This document shows, in pieces, positions 29,324 through 37,116 of a DNA stretch of 64,000 nucleotides; the stretch's first letter is position 1, and each line of letters opens with the position of its first letter. Position numbers and translations under genes: made by a program. The DNA lies in the IMG/VR virus record IMGVR_UViG_3300020442_000007, positions 101,480 to 165,479 of that record; one strand, given 5' to 3'. The DNA comes from a virus. Below the pieces are notes generated by a model. That model did no database searches and was not told the DNA's origin. It saw nothing but the letters and a program-made list of their open reading frames with translations.

Positions 29324-31092
29324 TAGAAATAAAAGATTTAACTGTAAAAAACTTCATGAGTGTGGGCAATCAAACCCAGGCTGTAGATTTTAATCAACAA
29401 CAACTTACTTTGGTACTTGGAGAAAACTTAGATCAAGGTGGTGATGATAGTGGTTCACGTAACGGAACTGGCAAAACTACTATTATCAACGCATTGAGCT
29501 ATGCTCTGTACGGACAAGCACTAACAAATATCAGAAGAAACAATTTAATTAACAAAACTAACAGCAAAGGTATGTTAGTTACACTTCATTTTGAAAAAAA
29601 TGGTGTAGATTATAGAATTGAAAGAGGACGCAGTCCAAACTTACTTAAATTTTATATTAATAACGAAGAACAAGAAATGGTTGACGAGTCTCAAGGAGAT
29701 TCTCGTAAAACACAAGAGTATATTAATGATTTATTAGACATGAGTCATGATATGTTCAAACATATTGTTGCACTTAACACATATACAGAACCATTCCTTG
29801 CTATGAAGCAAAATGATCAACGAGCGATTATAGAACAGTTACTTGGTATAACTATATTATCTGAAAAAGCAGAGTCGTTAAAAGAACAAATCAAAAAAAC
29901 AAAAGAATTAATTACAGAAGAAACGCTAAAAATAGAAGCAATCCAAACTGCTAATGAAAAAATTAATTCAACAATTGAAAATTTACAAGGAACCCAAAGA
30001 GCTTGGTTAGCAAAAAAAGAACAAGACCTTGCAAAACTACAAAGCAGTATAGAAGAACTAGAACACTTAGATATTGACAACGAATTAGAATTTCATGAAA
30101 GGTTGTCAAAATGGAACGAACACAATAACGAAATAACGGCTCTTAAAAAAGAATTAGGAACACTAGAGCCAGCACTACAACGTGCAGAAAAGTCTGTAGA
30201 TAAAGTTGTTAAAGACATCGCAGATTTAGACAATGCTGTTTGTTATACTTGTGGTCAATCATTACATGCTGACAAAAAAGATGAAATACTCAGCAAAAAA
30301 AATAAAGAACTAGAAGATGCAAAAGCGTATGCAGAAGAAATAAAATCTAAATGTACTGATGTAATGACATCTTTAGACAAAATTGGAGATATAAATGGTC
30401 GGCCAGATACATTTTATGAAACTGCAAAAGAAGCATATGAACACAGACAGAATGTTGAAACACTCAAACAATCTTTTACAAGTAGACAAGAAGAAATTGA
30501 TCCTTATCAACAGCAAATTGATGAATTAAACAATAGTGCTATACAAGAAATCAATTGGGAACCAGTAAATAGGCTTGATAACTTTAAGGAACATCAAGAA
30601 TTTTTGTTAAAACTACTAACAAACAAAGACAGTTTTATTCGTAAAAAAATTATTGATCAAAATTTAGCATATCTAAATAATAGATTAACTTATTTCTTAG
30701 ATAAACTTGGTCTTCCGCATCAAGTTGTGTTCCAAAATGACTTAACTGTAGAAATTACACAATTAGGACAAGATTTAGACTTTGATAATTTGAGTAGAGG
30801 TGAAAGAAACAGATTAATATTAGGTATGAGCTTTGCTTTCCGTGATGTTTGGGAAAGTTTATATCAAAAAATCAACTTATTGTTTATAGATGAGTTGATT
30901 GATAGCGGTATGGATACTGCTGGTGTTGAAGGATCGCTTGCAGTACTGAAAAAAATGGGTCGTGAGGGTGATAAAAATGTATATCTCATATCTCACAAGG
31001 ATGAACTTGTTGGTCGTGTGAATCATGTACTAAAAGTTGTAAAAGAAAATGGCTTTACAAGCTATGAAAATGATATTGAAATAGTAGAATAG
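29320..31092 (+). CDS. gp46: Recombination nuclease subunit gp46 (Rad50-like ATPase)
   Basis: 590 residues (T4 560). Walker A is GSRNGTGKTT at 45-54. It is followed by long coiled coils, with a zinc-hook C308-Y-T-C311 between the two arms. The ABC signature LSRGERN starts at 491 and Walker B LLFIDELID at 520-528, with the D-loop following. This SMC-type ATPase drives gp47 nuclease activity and is needed for recombination-dependent DNA replication and host DNA breakdown in T4. It is coupled to gp47 by an ATGA overlap. All key ATPase residues are present. Confidence 0.96.
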   Translation: MIEIKDLTVKNFMSVGNQTQAVDFNQQQLTLVLGENLDQGGDDSGSRNGTGKTTIINALSYALYGQALTNIRRNNLINKTNSKGMLVTLHFEKNGVDYRIERGRSPNLLKFYINNEEQEMVDESQGDSRKTQEYINDLLDMSHDMFKHIVALNTYTEPFLAMKQNDQRAIIEQLLGITILSEKAESLKEQIKKTKELITEETLKIEAIQTANEKINSTIENLQGTQRAWLAKKEQDLAKLQSSIEELEHLDIDNELEFHERLSKWNEHNNEITALKKELGTLEPALQRAEKSVDKVVKDIADLDNAVCYTCGQSLHADKKDEILSKKNKELEDAKAYAEEIKSKCTDVMTSLDKIGDINGRPDTFYETAKEAYEHRQNVETLKQSFTSRQEEIDPYQQQIDELNNSAIQEINWEPVNRLDNFKEHQEFLLKLLTNKDSFIRKKIIDQNLAYLNNRLTYFLDKLGLPHQVVFQNDLTVEITQLGQDLDFDNLSRGERNRLILGMSFAFRDVWESLYQKINLLFIDELIDSGMDTAGVEGSLAVLKKMGREGDKNVYLISHKDELVGRVNHVLKVVKENGFTSYENDIEIVE

Positions 31093-31100
31093 GTGTTAAT

Positions 31101-31349
31101 ATGTCTGATGATGTGCATGATAAACTTACAAAAGCATATTTAGAATACTATAAAGCAAATGAAGCATTTGAAGCAAGACGCTCACATAGAACTCATGCAA
31201 GTAGCAGGCGTTGGTTACGCGAAATAAGATCTCTGGCTAAAGAACGTATGGAAGAAATACATCATACATTTAAAGCCAAGAAAGACCAGCAGGATAACGA
31301 CCTCCAGGTAAGTACAGAATGCAATGGACTTACCGAGGAGACAAAGTAG
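31101..31349 (+). CDS. Small basic helical protein, unknown
   Basis: 82 residues, not recognised. The sequence is highly charged and predicted helical (LTKAYLEYYKANEAFEARRS, then RRWLREIRSLAKERMEEIHH). It follows gp46 by 8 nt and overlaps the next gene by 31 nt, so it belongs to the gp47-gp46 message. Similar small helical proteins downstream of gp46 are common in marine T4-like phages, but I know no function. DNA binding is possible from charge alone. Confidence 0.6.
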   Translation: MSDDVHDKLTKAYLEYYKANEAFEARRSHRTHASSRRWLREIRSLAKERMEEIHHTFKAKKDQQDNDLQVSTECNGLTEETK

Positions 31350-31753
31350 AAGAATTACCAGAAGATTGCGAAGGATTTGTATATCTAATAACCAATCTAA
31401 CTAATAATCGGAAGTACATAGGCAAAAAATTAGCAAAATTTAAGACAAGTAAGCCACCACTCAAAGGCAAAGTTAATAAAAGGCGCGGATATAAAGAAAG
31501 TGATTGGAGAGACTATTGGGGATCTTCAGATCATTTGAATGCAGACGTGCTAAAACTAGGCAAAGACAACTTTACTAGAGAAATTTTACATTATTGTCCA
31601 AGCAGAGGCGTATTAAGTTACATAGAGGCAAAGGAACAGTTTGATCGTAGAGTACTTGAAACCGATGAATACTACAACGGAATCATTAATGTACGAGTAG
31701 GCAGTTCAAAAATCTTAAAAGAACATCTCAAAAACACTTTAGGCAAGCTATAG
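31319..31753 (+). CDS. GIY-YIG-like endonuclease domain protein
   Basis: 144 residues. The N-terminal half has the GIY-YIG type core: GFVYLITNLTNNRKYIGKKL (strand with Y, then YIG), a basic loop with conserved-type W-x-x-Y-W-G-S (WRDYWGSSDHL), an Arg-containing helix, and a Glu in YIEAKEQF that could bind metal. Family members cut DNA, either as free-standing homing enzymes (T4 Seg proteins) or in other roles. The protein lacks a recognisable separate DNA-binding module. It overlaps the preceding gene by 31 nt and is directly followed by a structured non-coding region. Whether it is mobile cannot be told from sequence alone. Confidence 0.7.
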   Translation: MQWTYRGDKVEELPEDCEGFVYLITNLTNNRKYIGKKLAKFKTSKPPLKGKVNKRRGYKESDWRDYWGSSDHLNADVLKLGKDNFTREILHYCPSRGVLSYIEAKEQFDRRVLETDEYYNGIINVRVGSSKILKEHLKNTLGKL

Positions 31754-32093
31754 AACATTGTTTGATCGAGGAAGCTCGATTCACCTTGAGGACATATGAC
31801 CTATGTTCAGATTCTGGTGTCGTTCAACAGGCTGTATGCTACAAAAACCCCTTAGCAAAGGAACGAAGCAGGGGATATAATACAGGATACTTGCATTTTC
31901 CGCAAGTTTTATGTATTAGATGTCGACGTAGGTTGGGAAAGGTCAGAGCCCAGTAGCAAAGTCAAATACCTACTTCCGGTCTCGGCTGTGCGAACTCACA
32001 TGAAGGCAGAGATAGATGGAACCGCTGTTAGGTTCCGTCTGACTGAACAATCTACATGAAGCAATTACAATTTACTTCGTAAATTGCTTTTTA
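31754..32093 (+). ncRNA. Candidate structured RNA downstream of gp46 operon
   Basis: The 340 bases after the GIY-YIG gene have no convincing gene but many base-paired elements. A possible closing helix is ATTGTT (31757-31762) with AACAAT (32046-32051). Hairpins inside it are ATCGAG/CTCGAT with a GAAG loop (31765-31780), a 7-bp stem at 31790-31808, CCCCT/AGGGG (31848-31874), ACTTGC/GCAAGT (31889-31907), GTAGGT/ACCTAC enclosing TGGG/CCCA (31928-31973), and a 10-bp stem with a 7-nt loop (32014-32040). It ends in a rho-independent terminator. No separate promoter is clear, so it is probably processed from the gp47-gp46 transcript. I do not recognise it as tmRNA, RNase P, 6S RNA or a group I intron. 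Confidence 0.6.
32059..32093 (+). terminator. Rho-independent terminator after the structured RNA
   Basis: Perfect 8-bp stem CAATTTAC/GTAAATTG (32068-32086) with a 3-nt loop, followed by CTTTTT. An alternative outer stem is AAGCAATT/AATTGCTT. Confidence 0.85.
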
Positions 32094-32109
32094 ATATCAT
32101 GTTTGAGCG

Positions 32110-32141
32110 ATAGCGAAAACAAAATGAGCTTTAGCTCATTT
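32110..32141 (-). terminator. Terminator for the small minus-strand gene
   Basis: Perfect hairpin AAATGAGC/GCTCATTT with a TTTA loop (32122-32141). On the minus strand it is followed by TTTTGTTTT. It also faces the plus-strand RNA, so it may act in both directions. Confidence 0.7.
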
Positions 32142-32187
32142 CTTAACAATATACATTATCCAATGTGTACAATCGTCGTGTGGATCA

Positions 32188-32370
32188 TCAGTGTAAATCA
32201 GGATCTCTTCCTAAACCTTTAACAGTACTAACTTCGAACGATTCATATCGTAGTTCGAGATGTGGTTTGACGTCACGCATTGTTTGAATATATTGATCTG
32301 CTTCTTCAATAGTATTAACAATGTCTAATTCGTTATCAAGATTGTCTAATATTCTATATTTTGTAATCAT
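32188..32370 (-). CDS. Small protein of unknown function (60 aa)
   Basis: 60 residues: a short beta strand (KYRILDNLDNELDIV), a helix (TIEEADQYIQTMRD) and a second strand (LELRYESFEVSTV). This compact pattern is frequent in small early proteins of marine T4-like phages. It is the only minus-strand gene in its neighbourhood, is followed by a hairpin with a U-run on its strand, and has no recognised promoter. I assign no function. Confidence 0.55.
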   Translation of the reverse strand: MITKYRILDNLDNELDIVNTIEEADQYIQTMRDVKPHLELRYESFEVSTVKGLGRDPDLH

Positions 32371-32398
32371 GAACTAATATTTAAATACCTGAGCAGGT

Positions 32399-32406
32399 CA
32401 TAAATA
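32399..32406 (+). promoter_or_regulatory. Late promoter octamer
   Basis: CATAAATA, 30 nt before the start of the membrane protein gene at 32437. Confidence 0.65.
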
Positions 32407-32436
32407 CTACTAGTTAATATAAACGGGGATTTTTCC

Positions 32437-33822
32437 ATGCAAATTCTGGAAGTAACAGCTAAAAAACACCAAAAACAACAGCTAGATGAGGTAGTACCTT
32501 TCTTAGCGTATGCTGCTGGTGCATTGGTGTTGAATTATTTAGGTGGCCTAGCTATTGATCAAGTAGCTAAAGGCATCAAAAATTGGCAGGATAACCTTGC
32601 AATAAAAAACTATAAGCCCACAGGTAATCATATTCCTGATAAAACTATTATCAACGACGGCAAACAGCGTTATGTGTATGATGAAAAATCAGGTAAGTGG
32701 GGTGTGCAAGAAAAAAAATCACGTAAATGGAAATATAAAATGCAACCTGGCAAAGCCGGAGCACAGGCTACTTTTGTCACAAAGAATGTCACTGAAGACA
32801 TGATGAAGAAAGCAATCAAAAACAAAACACTATCTTTTGGTAATAAAGCCGCAGTAGTAAGAACAATGCAGGCACAATTCACAGCAAATAATCCAAAAGC
32901 TGCCGCTGCATTTCAAAATTCAGGCAATTACCTACAAGATATCATAGACAAAGAAGAAGGCAACCTCAGTAAGTCTGGCAAGGCTAGAATGAAAACTGGT
33001 AGGCAACGATTTGGTGCAATAGGTCAAATTGCTAAAGGCATAATGAGTAGACGAGCATTCCAAGCAATAAGTTTTCTTGTGCCAATGGCATTGGTTATAA
33101 ATGGCGTAAGACTCAAAATGTGGTATGAGTATAAATTGAATTACGACAAAGCAGATGATCTATCAATGGATGCTGATAATGAAGGAAAAGCAGGATGGCC
33201 AACTGTAAGAGATGATGGTTCAGTAACTCCATACAACAAAGCTGATTATGACAAAGACATTATAGCCCTAAGAACATATCTCACAAATGGATGTATGGCT
33301 TGGATTGTTGCAGGCGGAGTCAATGCTTTTGTCGGCGGCATAATGTGGATGTTGCAATTTAGAAAACATAAAATTATAGACAAACTTGAAAAAGGTCAAT
33401 ACAGCAAAGGTATTACAAACTTTTTCAAAAGAGTTGCTAGTGGCTTTGGTGGTTTAATTGGAAAAGGAATTAAAGTAGCAGGCATAGGTATTGGTGCAGG
33501 GTTAGTATATGGTGCATTTGATAGAAAGTTTGCAGAAAAAGTTGCAGGACATATGTCTGAATGGATATTGACTGTAGATCCTAATAGAAAGTATACAGGT
33601 GAAGCACTTGCAACATATATTATAGATGCAATATTTGATGAAGGTAGTGGAGAAGCGTTGTATAGGCAAATAGGACTTGGTACTACAGCAGACAATGAAT
33701 TAGATAAAGCAAAAGATGATTTAGACATGTCACCAGATAACACTAATTTGTCAATGGACCCAGATGCTCCGGGTAATCCAATCGATAAAATTACAAAAGA
33801 CGACGATTTTTGGTCTAAATAA
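32437..33822 (+). CDS. Membrane-segment protein under late promoter, unknown
   Basis: 461 residues. Four hydrophobic segments are visible: about 20-40 (VPFLAYAAGALVLNYLGGLA), 207-226 (ISFLVPMALVINGVRL), 286-306 (MAWIVAGGVNAFVGGIMWML) and a Gly-rich one at 335-360. Between them are basic stretches (KKSRKWKYKMQPGK). The C-terminus is acidic and polar (DLDMSPDNTNLSMDPDAPGN). A late promoter octamer lies just upstream, so it is made with the structural genes. It could be a virion protein ejected into the host membrane, or a late membrane protein. I do not recognise a holin or other named family. Its stop overlaps the converging gp51-like gene by a few bases. Confidence 0.75.
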   Translation: MQILEVTAKKHQKQQLDEVVPFLAYAAGALVLNYLGGLAIDQVAKGIKNWQDNLAIKNYKPTGNHIPDKTIINDGKQRYVYDEKSGKWGVQEKKSRKWKYKMQPGKAGAQATFVTKNVTEDMMKKAIKNKTLSFGNKAAVVRTMQAQFTANNPKAAAAFQNSGNYLQDIIDKEEGNLSKSGKARMKTGRQRFGAIGQIAKGIMSRRAFQAISFLVPMALVINGVRLKMWYEYKLNYDKADDLSMDADNEGKAGWPTVRDDGSVTPYNKADYDKDIIALRTYLTNGCMAWIVAGGVNAFVGGIMWMLQFRKHKIIDKLEKGQYSKGITNFFKRVASGFGGLIGKGIKVAGIGIGAGLVYGAFDRKFAEKVAGHMSEWILTVDPNRKYTGEALATYIIDAIFDEGSGEALYRQIGLGTTADNELDKAKDDLDMSPDNTNLSMDPDAPGNPIDKITKDDDFWSK

Positions 33823-33994
33823 TTGGCATACCGGTTGTCTTAGCGTTTTCGATATTATCCATAATAATTTTATTCATTATTTCAAAATCTTCTAAGTCAG
33901 TATCATGTAATAACTTATGTGAATCAACACCACCACGCATATACCAACACAAGCTGTAAACTTGATGTTTAATTTCTTTGATCTCGTTCTCCAT
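33815..33994 (-). CDS. gp51: gp51-like baseplate hub assembly protein
   Basis: Translated from the ATG at 33994 this gives 59 residues: MENEIKEIKHQVYSLCWYMR, then GGVDSHKLLHDTDL..MNKIIMDNI and a TGMPII end. The WYMRGG...NxIIxxNI...TGxP pattern is typical of the small protein that follows gp26 in marine T4-like phages, where it is annotated as the hub assembly catalyst gp51. It is far shorter than T4 gp51 (249 aa). The AAAGGA ribosome binding site lies farther upstream than this ATG would need. The frame is open to the end of gp26, so a longer product from a rare start codon (for example ATT at 34036) is possible. Confidence 0.6.
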   Translation of the reverse strand: MENEIKEIKHQVYSLCWYMRGGVDSHKLLHDTDLEDFEIMNKIIMDNIENAKTTGMPII

Positions 33995-34035
33995 ATCTTT
34001 GGCTAATTGCGAGAGATCAGAATCCTTTGTCCTAA

Positions 34036-34860
34036 TTAGCCTTGTGCGAAAAAATTGGAGTAATCCAGTTCAATATTCAGCTTCGACTTGTGACTACAGT
34101 TTGCACATTCAATATCTGTTGGTGGAACTGAAAACTGCTCATTGTTTTTCATGATAGCATCTTCAACTTTCTTGAAAAAATCTTTGTCAGCGTTTGTTAA
34201 GAACTTGTGTATCTCATTTATATCAGTTTCTTCTTCGTTGTCAACTTCAACTTTTGATATGGATGACACCACTGTGTTTTTTCTAAGTTCAGATAACGCA
34301 TTGTAAACTTTTTGCGTTTCTTCAGCTCTTTGATCTTCATTTTCAATGCCAGGTACAGTCTGCATAAGTGTGCGTTGATGTTTGAAGTTTTGTTTGTTTA
34401 TCTCATTTAACTCTTTAAAAGTCAAAGGACGTAAATGAAACTTCATGTTATCAACTACTATACTGTCAGTAAATGAACTTTGTGAAAAATGTGTAATCAT
34501 ATTTTGAATGTTTATTTCATATGAATTATCTTCACCGCATTTTTCACATTTGTTTGTTGTGCTTATGTTGTCACCATAGCTTGCAAGACGTATAGCACTT
34601 AGAACAGTATAGATATCTGTAAGTGGTATTTGCCACGGGTCTCTAATCGCTGGTATGCAATTTTTAATTATACCAACTGTAGCATTACCATTTAGTAAAA
34701 CATCTGGTGTTTTAGTTGCTATTTCATCGCTTGCTGTCATACTGAACACATCAAGATCACTAGATTTCTCTAATGCGCCTTGAGGATAGTATCTGCCTTG
34801 GCTCGGTAAATCAATAGATTGTTTTGGCTGTCGCTGATACTTTGTTAATGGTGACGGCAT
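34036..34860 (-). CDS. gp26: Baseplate hub subunit gp26-like (T4 baseplate protein family)
   Basis: 274 residues from the ATG at 34860, chosen because AAGGA precedes it; the frame is open 11 codons farther. The N-terminal LTKYQRQPKQSIDLPSQGRY and the IIKNCIPAIRDPWQIPLTDI segment are typical of the T4 baseplate family that includes gp26. Two CxxC pairs, C105/C108 and C252/C255, could form a zinc ribbon. T4 gp26 is needed to build the central hub. It is followed by the gp51-like gene and driven by a late octamer at 34893-34900, divergent from the tape-measure gene. Confidence 0.8.
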   Translation of the reverse strand: MPSPLTKYQRQPKQSIDLPSQGRYYPQGALEKSSDLDVFSMTASDEIATKTPDVLLNGNATVGIIKNCIPAIRDPWQIPLTDIYTVLSAIRLASYGDNISTTNKCEKCGEDNSYEINIQNMITHFSQSSFTDSIVVDNMKFHLRPLTFKELNEINKQNFKHQRTLMQTVPGIENEDQRAEETQKVYNALSELRKNTVVSSISKVEVDNEEETDINEIHKFLTNADKDFFKKVEDAIMKNNEQFSVPPTDIECANCSHKSKLNIELDYSNFFAQG

Positions 34861-34871
34861 GTTTTTTCCTT

Positions 34872-34879
34872 GATAAATA
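34872..34879 (+). promoter_or_regulatory. Late promoter octamer for the tape-measure/portal block
   Basis: GATAAATA on the plus strand, 59 nt before the start at 34939. It lies within 15 nt of an opposing late octamer. Confidence 0.5.
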
Positions 34880-34892
34880 TATTCATATAACA

Positions 34893-34900
34893 TATTTATG
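34893..34900 (-). promoter_or_regulatory. Late promoter octamer for gp26
   Basis: CATAAATA on the minus strand, 32 nt before the gp26 ATG at 34860. Confidence 0.6.
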
Positions 34901-34938
34901 GTCTAAAAATCGACTGAATTACAATATTGGATTAAAAA

Positions 34939-37116
34939 ATGGCTGATGACGACGGTGCACAAAACGCAAACAAAGCAAATAACAAAGTAGCTGATAGTGC
35001 TAAAGGCGCTGCGGCTGCTGTAGCCAAAATGACAGCCACTTTAGGGCTTACTAAACCTGGTTTAACAGATCTTGCAAACACTTTGCCAGGTGTTGCTAGT
35101 AAACTAGGTGCTATGACCAAGGTCCTTGAAGGACAAGTCAAAGATTATCAAACTTTAACAAAATCTGGAATAAGTTTTGGTGGTAGCCTTACCACAATGC
35201 TTACAAGTAGCACAGCTGCCGGTCTAAGCATCAAAGAAATGACCGGATTAGTTGCTAGTAATAGCGAACTACTTGCAGGTTTTGGTGATACAGTCGAAGG
35301 CGGTAACGAAAAATTTCTAAAAAATCTTGCACATATTAACAGAGCAGGCAACACCTACGGTGTTCAACTTCGTAATATTGGACTTACGCACGAAGAAATA
35401 GGCGAAGCTATGATGCAAACACAGCGTATGGCTATGATGGCAGGATATAAAGAACAGCTTACTCAAGATCAATTAGCAATGAAAACAGCAGAGTACGCAA
35501 AAGATTTAGACTTGCTTACAAAGTTGACAGGTAAAAGTGCAGATGCACTGAAAAAAGAACAAGCCGCACTTCAAAGACAAGGTGATTTCAGAGCAAAAAC
35601 TATGGGCATGGAAGTTGATATGCAAAAGGCTATGCTTAATGCTGCCAGCGAAGCTGATGCAAGTGGTATAGGTGATTTGTTTAAAGACATGATGATAAGA
35701 GGTTTCCCAAGCAAAGACCAAGCACAGTTAGCAGGTATGTTTGGTAATTCTATGCAGGTTATGCAACAGATGAAAGCAGCTCAAGATGCAGGCAATACAG
35801 CTGAATACAACAGACTCAAAGGAACATTACAAGCCGCAGTCATAAAAGATAAGATGGCAAAAAATGAACTTGCTATGCTTGGTGGTACAACAAAAGCTAC
35901 AGGAGCATTATCAGAATCTCTTTCTAAAACGTCTGAGTCAATGATTGGTATACAGTCAATGGCAATGCGAGAAAATATGTCAATGGACGAAATACAAAAA
36001 CTTATTGAGGAAAGAAGAAAGAAAGCAGCTCAACAACAAAAAGATCAAGGAGGAGAAGCTCAACCAGGGGATGCAGTTGATCCTAACAGAGCTGTGCTTG
36101 ATGCAGCCTTGCGTGGTCAAGAAGCAATGATTAGAGCGGCTACTGAAGTGCAAGCACAAGTAACTGAAAAAGTATACAACGAATTTTTAGGTCCAATATT
36201 CCAAAAAATTACACAAGGTTTAGATGTAGATGCCTTTGTAACCAACACAGCAGGAAGTATAATGACTGATGTTACAGGCGCTTTCGATCAAACATTTGGA
36301 AATACAGCAGGACCAACACAACAACAAACAGATGACGCTTCAAAAAGGATTTCAGCCGCTATGGTTTCTACATCATTTGATGATGCTACCAAAGAAGCAT
36401 TGTCACAGTTGCAAACTGAAATTACTAGTTTGTCAACAATAACTGATAGGTCCAAAGAAGAAACTAAAAAACTTACAGATGCAGTCAACAAAGCAAATCA
36501 ATTAACAAACGCAGGCGTACCTCCAATATCAGCTACTCCACCAAATAATAACAAAGTTGTTAAACCAGGAGCAGGCGTTGGCTCAGAAGGTAATATACCG
36601 CAACGTAACACAGGTACACCAGGTATGCAAGAAGCAATGAAGGGCTTTACATCTTTTGCAGGCATCACAGAAAATTTTGGCAAAGGAACTTTGGCAATGT
36701 TGCATGGTAATGAATTGGTTATGACAGAAGCACAAGCCAAACAATTAGACGAAGGCATTGCTATGTTAAAAGCAAATGCACCAACATTAGGTGGAACCGA
36801 CGGTCTCAGAAATGCGGCTACTTCTATACAAGGTGCGGTAAATACTATGCGTAGCACACCTCCTACTGCTAATTTAAGCGGTATGACAGAATCTATGGCG
36901 CCAATGATGGAAGAAATGAAAACAACAATGGCGGCTCAGGCAGAAGCAATGAAAAGTGCTTTACCACCTGACATGATGGAGAAAATGGCTAGTGCAATGG
37001 AGAAAACAGCTTCTGGTATAGGAAGTCAATTAATAGAACAGAAAAATATGACCAAAGCCACAAAAAATTTAAAAAGTATGGGAAATGTTTTTGGTAGAGG
37101 AGGCTTGGGTATATGA
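34939..37116 (+). CDS. Probable tail tape measure / large virion protein
   Basis: 725 residues, Ala-, Met- and Lys-rich, and largely helical. Coiled-coil-like stretches occur at about 150-330 (DLLTKLTGKSADALKKEQAA and surrounding) and about 600-710 (MEEMKTTMAAQAEAMKSALP). A small Pro-rich linker (NAGVPPISATPPNNNKVV) lies near 530-545. No TM segment is evident. It lies between the hub gene gp26 and the portal gene, overlaps gp20 by 4 nt (ATGA), and has the composition expected of a T4 gp29-type length ruler, which would fit a tail of T4 length. The assignment is inference; a core/scaffold role is the main alternative. GGA before the ATG is a weak ribosome binding site. Confidence 0.6.
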   Translation: MADDDGAQNANKANNKVADSAKGAAAAVAKMTATLGLTKPGLTDLANTLPGVASKLGAMTKVLEGQVKDYQTLTKSGISFGGSLTTMLTSSTAAGLSIKEMTGLVASNSELLAGFGDTVEGGNEKFLKNLAHINRAGNTYGVQLRNIGLTHEEIGEAMMQTQRMAMMAGYKEQLTQDQLAMKTAEYAKDLDLLTKLTGKSADALKKEQAALQRQGDFRAKTMGMEVDMQKAMLNAASEADASGIGDLFKDMMIRGFPSKDQAQLAGMFGNSMQVMQQMKAAQDAGNTAEYNRLKGTLQAAVIKDKMAKNELAMLGGTTKATGALSESLSKTSESMIGIQSMAMRENMSMDEIQKLIEERRKKAAQQQKDQGGEAQPGDAVDPNRAVLDAALRGQEAMIRAATEVQAQVTEKVYNEFLGPIFQKITQGLDVDAFVTNTAGSIMTDVTGAFDQTFGNTAGPTQQQTDDASKRISAAMVSTSFDDATKEALSQLQTEITSLSTITDRSKEETKKLTDAVNKANQLTNAGVPPISATPPNNNKVVKPGAGVGSEGNIPQRNTGTPGMQEAMKGFTSFAGITENFGKGTLAMLHGNELVMTEAQAKQLDEGIAMLKANAPTLGGTDGLRNAATSIQGAVNTMRSTPPTANLSGMTESMAPMMEEMKTTMAAQAEAMKSALPPDMMEKMASAMEKTASGIGSQLIEQKNMTKATKNLKSMGNVFGRGGLGI

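Noticed and set aside
31762-31956. 64-codon frame inside the structured RNA at 31754-32093
   Set aside because: The frame runs through several hairpins, its composition is unlike that of neighbouring genes, and no ribosome binding site is visible.
31754-32093. Group I intron, tmRNA or RNase P RNA
   Set aside because: No split gene flanks the region and no tag frame, tRNA-like end or recognisable RNase P core sequence was seen.
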